This document shows, in pieces, positions 24,877 through 33,221 of a DNA stretch of 64,000 bases (positions are counted from its first letter, which is position 1; the number at the start of each line of letters is the position of its first letter). The translations under genes were made by a program, and so were the position numbers. The notes beneath the pieces are model-generated. The model saw only the letters and a list, made by a program, of their open reading frames with translations, was not told the origin of the DNA and did not search any database. This DNA comes from Bog-473 sp963788125 (GTDB lineage: Bacteria; Actinomycetota; Acidimicrobiia; Acidimicrobiales; RAAP-2): positions 124,001-188,000 of the forward strand of contig CAWBFN010000003.1 of NCBI GenBank assembly GCA_963788125.1, read 5' to 3'.

Positions 24877-26115
24877 GGATGGATTGAGGTAGGCGAACGA
24901 ACCACCCCTGAGGACGGCGCGCCGGCGTTCGGGAGCCTGGAGCAGCGTAATGTCCTCGGTCGGATCGCCGTCCATGATCAGGAGGTCGGCGAGATACCCC
25001 TCCGCCACCTGACCGGTCTTGAGCCCCACCAGCGGAGCCGTGTTGCGGGTGACGGTATGGATCGCCTCGACAGGTGTCAACTCGAGCAACTCGACATAGC
25101 GTTGGAGCTCGGCCGCGTACGTGCCGTGGTGGGTCCATTGGTGGCCGAAGTCACCCCCGCCCAGGATGCGGATACCGGCCGCATGAAGCTTGCGCAGCCC
25201 CTCGGCCATGGCGTCCAGCTCTCTCCTGTAGCCGGATCGCTCGAGCCGCTCGGGGGTCATCCCCCATGGTTCGGCGTGGCCGTGGACCATGGCGTAGACG
25301 TAGTGCATTCCGGGACAGACCCACACGTCGTCTCGCCTGGCCTCCAGGGCGCTCAGAGCCTTGTCGTCAACGAAGCACGCGTGATGGATCAGTTGGACAC
25401 CGGTGCGGGCGGCCATGGCGATGCTCTCGCTGCTCCGGGCATGGACGGTGATGATCGCTCCGTGCTTGCCGGCTTCGTCGACCGCGGCGGTCAGCATGTC
25501 GTCGTTCATGTAGGTGTCTTCCGACGGGTACTCGGGCAGGATGCCATCACCGGAAATGAACAGCTTGACGGCGCGGACTCCGGCGTCACACTGACGCCCC
25601 ACGATCTCCCGCATCTGCGTCGCACCGCTCGCAATGTCCATCGTCTCGCTGTCCGCCCCGATGGCGCCCGGCTCGGTGATCATCCGGCCGCTCGGCACGA
25701 TCCTCGGCCCGGGTAGGAGCCCCCGGTCTATGAAGTCCTTCATCACGACGTCGTCGTCCGGCTGGAGCACGCCGGCGCCGATGATCAGCGTGTAGCCGCT
25801 CTCGAGGAAGGTACGTGCTACGGCGGCGACGTCGAGGATGTGTCTGTGGGGCGGCGACGCCCCGACACCGGCGTGATCGAACACGAAGTCGAGCGGCCAG
25901 CTGATGTGCGTGTGGGCGTCGCTCAAACCGGGAATCACGGTGGCGCCGGCCAGGTCGACCACACGGGCGGAGGCGGGATCGACGCCGGAGCGCCCCGCGG
26001 ACACCTGCACGATCCGATCCCCCTCGATGAGGACGTCACCGTCGGCGAGCTTCTCGTACGGATCCCCGGAACACGCCAGGACCCGGGCATTCCTCAACAG
26101 CGTTCGCTCGGTCAT
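24865..26115 (-). CDS. Amidohydrolase family protein
   Basis: 416 residues of the metal-dependent TIM-barrel amidohydrolases related to imidazolonepropionase and aryldialkylphosphatase-like enzymes. The HxH metal motif is in SDAHTHISWP; later ligands fit KLFISGDG (Lys), THARS, HHACFVDD (His) and GGDFG (Asp). The N-terminal small beta domain (LLRNARVLACSGDPYEKL) and its C-terminal return (GYLADLLIMDGDP) are complete. It should hydrolyse a cyclic amide, lactone or similar bond. ATG at 26,115 follows GGGAGGAGA; a longer frame from 26,175 runs into operator site 6 and is rejected. Confidence 0.9.
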   Translation of the reverse strand: MTERTLLRNARVLACSGDPYEKLADGDVLIEGDRIVQVSAGRSGVDPASARVVDLAGATVIPGLSDAHTHISWPLDFVFDHAGVGASPPHRHILDVAAVARTFLESGYTLIIGAGVLQPDDDVVMKDFIDRGLLPGPRIVPSGRMITEPGAIGADSETMDIASGATQMREIVGRQCDAGVRAVKLFISGDGILPEYPSEDTYMNDDMLTAAVDEAGKHGAIITVHARSSESIAMAARTGVQLIHHACFVDDKALSALEARRDDVWVCPGMHYVYAMVHGHAEPWGMTPERLERSGYRRELDAMAEGLRKLHAAGIRILGGGDFGHQWTHHGTYAAELQRYVELLELTPVEAIHTVTRNTAPLVGLKTGQVAEGYLADLLIMDGDPTEDITLLQAPERRRAVLRGGSFAYLNPSFYP

Positions 26116-26174
26116 CTGTCTCCTCCCGGGCTCCCCTGGCACGCCGAGGTGGGCATCACCCCCTCCGTGCGGCA

Positions 26175-26191
26175 TGAGCGAGTACTTACTC
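26175..26191. promoter_or_regulatory. Operator-like site 6 (TGAGC-GAG-TACTTACTC)
   Basis: Contains both TGAGC-N3-TACT (26,175-26,187) and a perfect GAGTA-CT-TACTC palindrome (26,180-26,191). On the minus strand GAGTAAG-N3-TCGCTCA is shared exactly with site 7. A TAGAGT -10-like hexamer lies at 26,196-26,201 (minus). The site sits between the divergent amidohydrolase and alcohol dehydrogenase genes. Confidence 0.55.
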
Positions 26192-26266
26192 CTTCACTCT
26201 ATCCGCCGCCGGTCCCGCCGCGGTAGGGTGTCACCGCCACCGGGAGGGGGAAGGAGCTCGCCGCAG

Positions 26267-27343
26267 GTGAAGGTCGCCGTCGCGTTCGAAGTGGGGCAGC
26301 CGCTCGTCATCGAAGACCTACCGGTTCCTTCGGTCGGACCACGGGATGTGCGCGTCCGGATCGCGGCCAGCGGCATCTGCCACACCGACGTCACCGTCAT
26401 CGACGGCCTGTCCACCCTCCCCCTCCCTCTGGTCCCCGGCCATGAGGCGTGCGGGACAGTAGAACAGGTCGGCCCCGAAGTGAGGCGGGTGGCGGTGGGC
26501 GACCGGGTCCTCGCCTCGGTGTCGCCCGCATGCGGGAGCTGCTGGTGGTGTCTCAACGGCTGCTCGAACCACTGCGTACGCGGACCGGTGGTCTCCAAGA
26601 CCCCGAGGTTCGAACTCGCCAACGGCCAGTGGGCGACGGCCGTGTGCGGCTGCGGGACATTCGCCGAAGAGATGGTCGTGGACGAGGCGTCGGTGGTCTC
26701 CGTGACCACCTCGCTGCCCGACGAACAGCTGGCCCTGCTCGGCTGCGGGGTCACCACAGGTCTCGGGGCGGCCCTGAACACGGCGCACGTCACCCCGGGC
26801 TCGTCCGTCGCCGTCATCGGCTGTGGAGGAGTCGGCCAATCCGTCGTGCAGGGGGCGCGGATCGCCGGGGCCTCCATCATCATCGCCATTGACCCGGCGA
26901 CGTCGCGGCGTGAGGCCAGCCTGGCGGTCGGTGCGACCCACGCCATCGATCCCACCCGAGGCGATCCGGTCGAGGAGGTACGGGCGCTCACGGGTGGCAG
27001 GGGCTCCGACTTCACCTTTGAGGTGGTGGGCTACCCGGAGTTGATGGTGCAGGCGTTCGACATGGCGAGAATCGAAGGGACGGTCACGCTCGTGGGCATG
27101 CCCCCTCGGGATTCGAAGCTGACGCTGTCGGCCACCCAGGCTGTGTTCTCCGGAAAGCGGTTGGTCGGTTCGGCCGTGGGCGGCTCGCAGATACTGCGAG
27201 ACTTCCCCCGGTTCATCCGGCTCGCCGAGACCGGTCAGCTCAGGCTCGACGCCATGATCTCGACCCGCATCGCCCTGGAAGACATTAACGAGGGGATCGC
27301 CATGCTGCACCGATCGGAGGGGATCCGCACCGTTATCGTGTGA
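26267..27343 (+). CDS. Zn-dependent alcohol dehydrogenase (MDR family)
   Basis: 358 residues. Catalytic zinc ligands are in ASGICHTDVTV and PGHEACGTVE, structural-zinc cysteines in CGSCWWCLNGCSNHC, and the NAD motif is GCGGVGQSVVQGA. It is related to, but clearly distinct from, the dehydrogenase at 4,573. The GTG start at 26,267 follows AAGGAG; the open frame upstream to 25,904 is the antisense of the amidohydrolase. It likely oxidises an alcohol intermediate to aldehyde or ketone. Divergent from the amidohydrolase over operator site 6; converges on the CaiB gene after 27 bp. Confidence 0.9.
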   Translation: MKVAVAFEVGQPLVIEDLPVPSVGPRDVRVRIAASGICHTDVTVIDGLSTLPLPLVPGHEACGTVEQVGPEVRRVAVGDRVLASVSPACGSCWWCLNGCSNHCVRGPVVSKTPRFELANGQWATAVCGCGTFAEEMVVDEASVVSVTTSLPDEQLALLGCGVTTGLGAALNTAHVTPGSSVAVIGCGGVGQSVVQGARIAGASIIIAIDPATSRREASLAVGATHAIDPTRGDPVEEVRALTGGRGSDFTFEVVGYPELMVQAFDMARIEGTVTLVGMPPRDSKLTLSATQAVFSGKRLVGSAVGGSQILRDFPRFIRLAETGQLRLDAMISTRIALEDINEGIAMLHRSEGIRTVIV

Positions 27344-27370
27344 CGTCGCCTGCGGTGGCCGGCGGTAGGG

Positions 27371-29687
27371 CTACAGCTGCCGGGCTACCTTCGCCTCCAG
27401 CAGCGCGTCGATCTCACCGGGTTCGAGGCCGAGGTCGGTGAGCACGTCCACCGTATGCTCACCGATGCCGGGCAGCCACATCGAGCGCGGGGCGGAGGGA
27501 ACCTGTGGCCCGCACCGCAGCAAGGGGCCGATCTGCTCGAACCAGCCCCAGTCGGTTGTGGCGTACGCCGCCACCCGGGCGAGCTGGCGGTTGACTGGGT
27601 CGTCGAGGATGGCTTGGCGGAAGTCGTCCGGGCTCATCTCCTCCATCAGCTCCGATGGGATCCCCAGGCCACGGAGCCGAGCCACCGTCTCGGAGCCCGG
27701 TACCCGCCCGAACGCCTCCTCGAGCACCGCCTCGGCGCGCCTCGCCACCTCGTCGTCGGGTCCGCGTCGAAGCGGCGTGTAGTCGGGTGCGAGCGATGAG
27801 AGTCCGGGGAGGGAGCGAAGGCGCCCCCAGGCGGCCTCGTCCGGGAGCACGAGGGCGAACCACTGCCCGTCGCCGCCCCGGTAGACGCGGTAGCCCGGTC
27901 CGTACCCGGTCTGCGTCGAGTCCAACCCCGGCTGACTGAGGAGTTCGCCGTCGCACTCGAACGTGCCGCTCTGCAGCAGCATGCCGGCGCCGAACAGGCT
28001 GGTCGCCACCCTCTGTCCGCTTCCCGTCCTGGCGCGGGCCAGCAGCCCGGCGAGGATGCCGATCGCGGCCAGCCAGCCTCCGGACATGTCGATCGGGATC
28101 CACTTGGGAGCGATGGGGTCGTTCCCCGCACCTCCCACAGCCCGTTCGAGGCCGGTGAGGGCTTGCATCAGTGCGTCGTTGCCGGGATAGCCGGCCCTGG
28201 GCCCGGTGCTCCCGAAGGCGCTGGCGTGGCAGTAGACGGCCTCCGGGTTGAGCCGGGCCACGGCGTCCTCGTCGATTCCGAGACGCTCCGACACGCCGGC
28301 CCGGAAGTTGTGCAACACGACGTCAGCCCACCTGACCAGCTTCTCTATGGCGGGTCGACTCTCGGGGGCGGCGATGTCCAGCGCCAGGCTGCGCTTCCCT
28401 CGTTGGCACGAGGCGATCGCGTAGGCGGCCGCCCGCATCGCCTCTCCTTCGGGAGGCTCGACCTTCACCACGTCGGCGCCGAGATCGGCCAGCACCTCCG
28501 CAGCGAGGGGCCCGGCCACGAAGGCGGAGAAGTCCAACACCCTGATCCCCTCGAGCAGGCCGCCACCCAGGTGTGCCGCTGTCCGCGGCTTCTCCGCGCC
28601 GGAGCGGGCGGTGGCGACCGACGGTGACACCTCAATCGGACTCCCCACGAAGACCCTCCGGGTACCGCGTTCGGTCCGTTCGTCAATGATGGCGCCGGCC
28701 AACTGCTGGTCGCGGCAGGGCCTCGCCCGGGGCGAGGACGGGCTCGCACGCAATGCCGGCGGCGCGGAGACGGTCGATCCAGACGGCCCGCGGCTGGGTC
28801 GCGAACGTCTCCTTCCAGCGCACCGCTCGAGAGTTGAGCGCACCGGTCCGCTGGTCCGTGTAGTAGCCCTCCGTGCTGGGCTCGTCGCCCAGCGTCTCGA
28901 GAAGCTTGGGGTACATGCCCTTGCCGCCGAACCACACCTGGATCAGCTCGCCGTCGGCGCAGCGGTACATGAAGTTCGGGAAGGTCGGACCCTTTGCCCA
29001 GTAGCTTTCGACATCGGGGGCAGCGCGTTCGGGCCGGCCGATGAGGGCGCCGAGCGTGGCCAGCATCCCGTCGTAGAGCGATGTCTCGGACCAGCCGCCC
29101 AGTCCCGCCTGCTCCCGTCGGCCGAGGAGCGCCAGGACGGTGGCCGTCATCAAAAACGCCGTGCCGCTACCCGACGCACGGGCGTCCACGAAGACCGGGC
29201 CGGGCCGGTGGCCGGCCACCTGGCTGTAGAACCCCGACTGCGCTTCGACCAGTAGACCGAAGTCGCCGACCGTCCCCTTGGACGTACGGCTCGGCCGGCA
29301 GCGGGCGTAGACGATTGAGGGATTCGACCGCTGCACGTCGACGTATCCCAGACCGTTCTCCTCCACCGCGGCTTCGGGTCCGTACACCAGCGCCACGTCG
29401 CTGCTCTGGAGGTGCGCCAGCACGTCGGCCCGATGCTCGGCCACGACGATCTCCTTGTCCCTGTGCCACGCTCGGCCCCAGGGCAGTGTCCGGTCGATCT
29501 CCGGAGCCGAGGGGCCCACCAGCCGGACGACGTGAGCGCCGAGGTCGCCGAGGATCATGCCGGGCACGCCTGCCGCGAGACCAAGACCCAGTTCGCTCAC
29601 GCCGATGGCGACCTCCACCACCGACAGGCCACTACACGGTTGGGTGTTGGCGGACTCGAAGAGGCCGCCCGACTCGCCGTGGTTCAC
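27371..29687 (-). CDS. Double-domain CaiB/BaiF family III CoA-transferase (one frameshift)
   Basis: Two complete family III CoA-transferase domains in tandem, about 770 residues. Domain 1 starts LSVVEVAIGVSELGLGLAAG and includes GDLGAHVVRLVGP; domain 2 starts LLEGIRVLDFSAFVAGPLAA and includes LADLGADVVKVEPPEG and the catalytic-region NFRAGVSERLGI. The frame breaks once, at about 28,716, where one extra base separates VLAPGEAL from RDQQLAGAIIDE; the linker then runs on without a stop, so the two domains were one protein. Actinobacterial double CaiB proteins of this size are known. It moves CoA between acids and activates a pathway acid. GTG at 29,687 is the likely start, 50 bp after the amidohydrolase_2 stop. 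Confidence 0.87.
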
Positions 29688-29737
29688 CAAAGGTTCTGGT
29701 CTGTCGTGTCTCCGACGATCCCCACTGCTCTCGCCGG

Positions 29738-30946
29738 TCAGGTGAGGGCGATGGTGGCCGGATCAGCCGGGGTGAAGTTGTAGACCCTGGCTGCGTTGCC
29801 GATGGCGATCTTGTGCTGGACGTCCTCGGGGAGATGACCGAGCCATTTGCGGGCCAGGTTCATCGATTCCGGCCACGTCGAGTCCGAGTGCGGGTAGTCG
29901 CACTCGAGCATGACGTTGTCCTCGCCGATGACGTCGAGGAGACGGATCCCGGCGAAATCCTCAATGAACGTGCCGTAGACATGATCGTGGAAGAGGCGGC
30001 GGATGTCGGTGTCCAGAGAGAAGCGGCCTTCCTTCTTGGCCTCACCGCGCTCATGATTCGGGTTCAGGTCTATATCGAACCGGGATGCCCAGAACCGCTG
30101 CTTGTCGACGACCTGTTCGGCCTTCTCGAGAAAGTAGGGGATCCAACCGATGGAACCCTCCGACAGGGCGATCTTCAGCCTTGGGAAGCGCTCGAAGTTG
30201 CCGCTGAAAAGCCAGTCGAGCAGGGCCCCGGCCTGGTTGACGGGGGCACCGTAGGCCATGGCGGCCAGCGTCGGCATGTCGTCGGAGGTCTTGATCATGT
30301 TCGACGAGGACCCGACGTGCATTGAGAGGACGAGCCCGGTCTCCTCGGCACAGCGGAAGACCGGATCCCAGTAGTCGGTGTGGATGGACGGCAACTTGAG
30401 CTTGGTGGGGTTCTCCGAGAAGGCGATCGACTTGGCCCCGCGAGCTGCCGTTCGTTCGATCTCGCCCACCGCAGCGGAGGGATCCCACAACGGAATGAGC
30501 ATCATGGGGATGAACCGGCCCGGGTAGGCGTCGGCGAACTCCTCCAGGATGAAGTCGTTCCAGGCCTGAATGCACAGAAGAGCCAGCTCCTTGTCGTGCG
30601 CCTCGTGGAACACCTGTCCGCAGTAGCGCGGGAACGAGGGGAAGAGCAGGGATGAAAGGACGGATCCGCGGTTCATGTCGGCCACCCGCTCCGCCGGGAC
30701 ATAACAGCCCGGACGCATGTCGTCGTACGTGATCGGCTCGGGCGAGAACTCCTCGCGCCGCTTGCCGGCCACGGCGTTCAGGCCGGTCGTGACGATCTGA
30801 CGGTCCTCGTAGGTCCAGAACTCCGAGTTGCCGTCGCGCACGATGCGCGGGCCGGTATCCCGCCACCGGGCCGGGAGGCGCTCCTGCCAGAGCCGGGCCG
30901 GCTCAATCAGATGGTCGTCGACCGAGACGAACCAGGTGAGCGTCAT
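29738..30946 (-). CDS. Amidohydrolase_2 (ACMSD-like) family protein
   Basis: 402 residues of the TIM-barrel amidohydrolase_2 family. Features are the N-terminal SVDDHLIEPARLWQERLP (DxH-type metal site), a central GLVLSMHVGSSSN (His) and the C-terminal MLECDYPHSDSTWP (Asp). Family members are decarboxylases such as ACMSD or hydrolases acting on ring-cleavage or side-chain acids. ATG at 30,946 is behind a perfect AGGAGGG; a TTG three bases upstream is less likely. First gene of an operon with the double CaiB, with operator site 8 about 40 bp upstream. Confidence 0.9.
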   Translation of the reverse strand: MTLTWFVSVDDHLIEPARLWQERLPARWRDTGPRIVRDGNSEFWTYEDRQIVTTGLNAVAGKRREEFSPEPITYDDMRPGCYVPAERVADMNRGSVLSSLLFPSFPRYCGQVFHEAHDKELALLCIQAWNDFILEEFADAYPGRFIPMMLIPLWDPSAAVGEIERTAARGAKSIAFSENPTKLKLPSIHTDYWDPVFRCAEETGLVLSMHVGSSSNMIKTSDDMPTLAAMAYGAPVNQAGALLDWLFSGNFERFPRLKIALSEGSIGWIPYFLEKAEQVVDKQRFWASRFDIDLNPNHERGEAKKEGRFSLDTDIRRLFHDHVYGTFIEDFAGIRLLDVIGEDNVMLECDYPHSDSTWPESMNLARKWLGHLPEDVQHKIAIGNAARVYNFTPADPATIALT

Positions 30947-30984
30947 CAAACCCTCCTCTACGGGCGATCCCGATCGAACCGCAC

Positions 30985-31004
30985 AAGTAACCGAACGCTT
31001 ACTT
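30985..31004. promoter_or_regulatory. Operator-like site 8, 20-bp palindrome (AAGTAA..TTACTT)
   Basis: AAGTAA-C-CG-AA-CG-C-TTACTT is a near-perfect 20-bp palindrome between the amidohydrolase_2 operon and TetR paralog B. A TATCAT hexamer two bases away on the minus strand (-10-like) places the site over the transcription start of the amidohydrolase operon. The position next to a TetR gene is typical of the regulator's own operator. Confidence 0.65.
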
Positions 31005-31175
31005 CATGATACATGGCGACGACGAATGCCGCCACCGGGAGCGGGTGACGGACCTCGCCATGTACACGTGGAGCGCGAAGGGAGCATGGTCTCCCTGTCG
31101 CTCCCCGTTCCCCGTGGGAGCATGCCTTATTGTTGGAGGGTGCCGTCCAGCGTGCGAGCGAATCGAGGACCTCAG

Positions 31176-31847
31176 ATGCCCAAGGCCACCCGGGGGCGCG
31201 GCACGACCGAGGCGCCCGTCGCCCGGCGTATGAGGGCCGACGCGCGGAAGCGCTCGATACTCAAGGCGGCCCGAAAAGCCTTCAGCGAGACCGGCGATCT
31301 CAACGGCACGACGATCAAGATCATCGCCCAACACGCCGAAATCAGTGAGGGGGTGATCTACCGACATTTCGAGAGCAAGGATCAGCTGTTCTTCGAAGCC
31401 GTGGTGGAACCCCTCCGTGGAGCGGTCGACAGCCTCGTCGCGGCCGCCGAGACCATCGACCGGGACGAGCCGCTCACGCCCGAGCGCCAGCTCGAGAGTC
31501 TGAACGGTCTCCACCGTCAGCTCATTTCGACCCTCAAGGAAGTCGTTCCCCTTCTGGGTCTCGTACTCTTCGGCGATCCCCAGACCGCCCGCCGCTTCTA
31601 CAACGAGAACTTCGCCGTCGCCATGGACCGTCTCGGCGACGCGTGGCTGCAGGTGGAGAGTCGCTACGGGCACAAGTTCGTGGCCCCGGACATCACCGCC
31701 CGGGCGGTCATGGGCATCGCGCTGATCCTCGCCCTCGAGAGCTACTACAACAAGAACTACGACGTGGACCGGGCGATCGCCATCGCCAGCGACGGGTGCA
31801 TACGCGGCTTCTTCCCACCGGCGCCGCAACGAAAGTCCCGACGCTGA
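31176..31847 (+). CDS. TetR family transcriptional regulator (paralog B)
   Basis: 223 residues. HTH region TTIKIIAQHAEISEGVIYRH, then FESKDQLFFEAVVEPL, then a ligand domain very similar to TetR paralog A at 11,801 (shared IDRDEPLTPERQ, LLGLVLFGDP, ARAVMGIAL). The DNA-recognition helix SEGVIYRHF is identical in the two, so they may bind related sites. ATG at 31,176 is preceded by GAGGAC at good spacing; the upstream open frame has no TetR features. Located between the divergent amidohydrolase_2 operon and the P450 B operon, flanked by palindromes at 30,985 and 31,912. Confidence 0.95.
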   Translation: MPKATRGRGTTEAPVARRMRADARKRSILKAARKAFSETGDLNGTTIKIIAQHAEISEGVIYRHFESKDQLFFEAVVEPLRGAVDSLVAAAETIDRDEPLTPERQLESLNGLHRQLISTLKEVVPLLGLVLFGDPQTARRFYNENFAVAMDRLGDAWLQVESRYGHKFVAPDITARAVMGIALILALESYYNKNYDVDRAIAIASDGCIRGFFPPAPQRKSRR

Positions 31848-31911
31848 GCCGAAATCCCGACCCTGAGCAGCCCGCCGTGCCGCGTGTCGACCGTGGGCAG
31901 ATCGACCACTA

Positions 31912-31929
31912 AGCAACTGAACGCTCACC
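31912..31929. promoter_or_regulatory. Operator-like site 9 (18-bp palindrome relative)
   Basis: AGCAACTGAACGCTCACC matches the 18-bp form of site 8 at 14 of 18 positions. A TACACT -10-like hexamer follows at about 31,934, roughly 47 bp before the P450 B start. Probable operator for the P450 B - aldehyde dehydrogenase operon. Confidence 0.5.
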
Positions 31930-31985
31930 CTGTTACACTGCCGACCCACCGTACGGTCAGGTGACCGTTGCCCACAGGGGGTGCC

Positions 31986-33221
31986 ATGGACACGACCACT
32001 TCGACCGCGGCTCCGATCACCGACGAGTGGTGTGCGCATCATTTCGACTACCTGCACCCGGACCTGTCCCGTGAGCTGCACACGACGCTCGCTCGCATGC
32101 GGGCGAGCTGCCCGGTCACCTTCTCCGACCAGCTGGGAGGACACTGGGTCGTCACCGGGTACGAAGAGGTCCTGCGGGTGGCGCAGGACTGGGAGGCATT
32201 CAGCTCCCAGCTCGGCGTGGGGATCCCGGAGAAGGGCACGACGCCTCTGGCCATTCCCGAACACATCGACCCACCGCTGCATCGCGACTACAAGCGGCTC
32301 GTCAACGCCTACTTCACGCCTGATGTCGTCGGTCGGTACCAGGGGCAGACCCGAGCGCTCGTGACCCGTCTGATAGACGGCTTCATCGAGGGGGGCACCT
32401 GCGACTTCATGTCCGCCTTCGCCCGGCCGTTGCCCGGGCTGGCCTTCTTCGAACTGGTACTCAACGCACCGTCGGAGGAGGTCGAGCAGCTGAACGAGTG
32501 GGCGACTGGAGCATCGAAGCCCGACAACCCCGACCTCAAAGCGTGCTGGGCCGGACTGACCGGTTGGATCGATGACTTCGTAGAGCTCCGCCGAGCCCGG
32601 CCGCGCCACGACGACGTGGTCGACGCCATCTTGCACGCCGAAATCCAGCAGCGCCCGATCACCTCGGAGGAGATCCGCGCACTCGTCCTCCTGCTCATCC
32701 TGGGCGGGCTGGAGACCACCGCCGGCGCGCTGGGCCAATTCATGATCCGGTTCTGCCGGGAGCCGGGGATACCGGCTCTGCTGCGCGATCGGCCCGATCT
32801 GGTTCCCGACGCGGTCGAGGAGCTACTCCGCCTCGAAGCCCCCTTCATCTTTGTCGGCAGGACGGCTCGCCACGATGCGGAGATCGCAGGGCACACCGTC
32901 AAACAAGGCGAGAAGGTTCTCATCTCCTGGGCGGCGGCGAACCGCGACGAGTCCGAGTTCTCGAATCCGGACGCCTTCGACCCGCACCGGTCCAAGAACC
33001 GGCACGTCTCGTTCGGCGCGGGACCCCACCGGTGCGCGGGCTCGAACCTGGCCCGGATGAACCTCCGGATCGCGGTCGAAGAACTCGTGCAGCGGCTGCA
33101 CGACATGGAGCTCTTGACACCCGCCCGGGATGTCCCCTTCCACTCGGCGTACAACCGGGCACCGCTCAGCCTTCCGATCCGCTTCGCCCCGGCTCACCGC
33201 GCGGTGCCCGCCGATGGATGA
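31986..33221 (+). CDS. Cytochrome P450 (paralog B)
   Basis: 411 residues. I-helix LGGLETTAG, K-helix ELLRLEAP, haem loop FGAGPHRCAG with the axial cysteine at residue 350, exactly as in P450 A; the N-terminus ITDEWCAHHFDYLHP also matches. ATG at 31,986 is chosen for that match over an upstream in-frame GTG at 31,968. The 3' end overlaps the aldehyde dehydrogenase start by seven bases, so the two are coupled: P450 oxidation may run to an alcohol or aldehyde that the next enzyme converts to the acid. Electron donor probably the ferredoxin at 8,173. Confidence 0.95.
   Translation: MDTTTSTAAPITDEWCAHHFDYLHPDLSRELHTTLARMRASCPVTFSDQLGGHWVVTGYEEVLRVAQDWEAFSSQLGVGIPEKGTTPLAIPEHIDPPLHRDYKRLVNAYFTPDVVGRYQGQTRALVTRLIDGFIEGGTCDFMSAFARPLPGLAFFELVLNAPSEEVEQLNEWATGASKPDNPDLKACWAGLTGWIDDFVELRRARPRHDDVVDAILHAEIQQRPITSEEIRALVLLLILGGLETTAGALGQFMIRFCREPGIPALLRDRPDLVPDAVEELLRLEAPFIFVGRTARHDAEIAGHTVKQGEKVLISWAAANRDESEFSNPDAFDPHRSKNRHVSFGAGPHRCAGSNLARMNLRIAVEELVQRLHDMELLTPARDVPFHSAYNRAPLSLPIRFAPAHRAVPADG

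Noticed and set aside
30999..32738. 579-residue minus-strand open frame
   Set aside because: Antisense of TetR B and P450 B.
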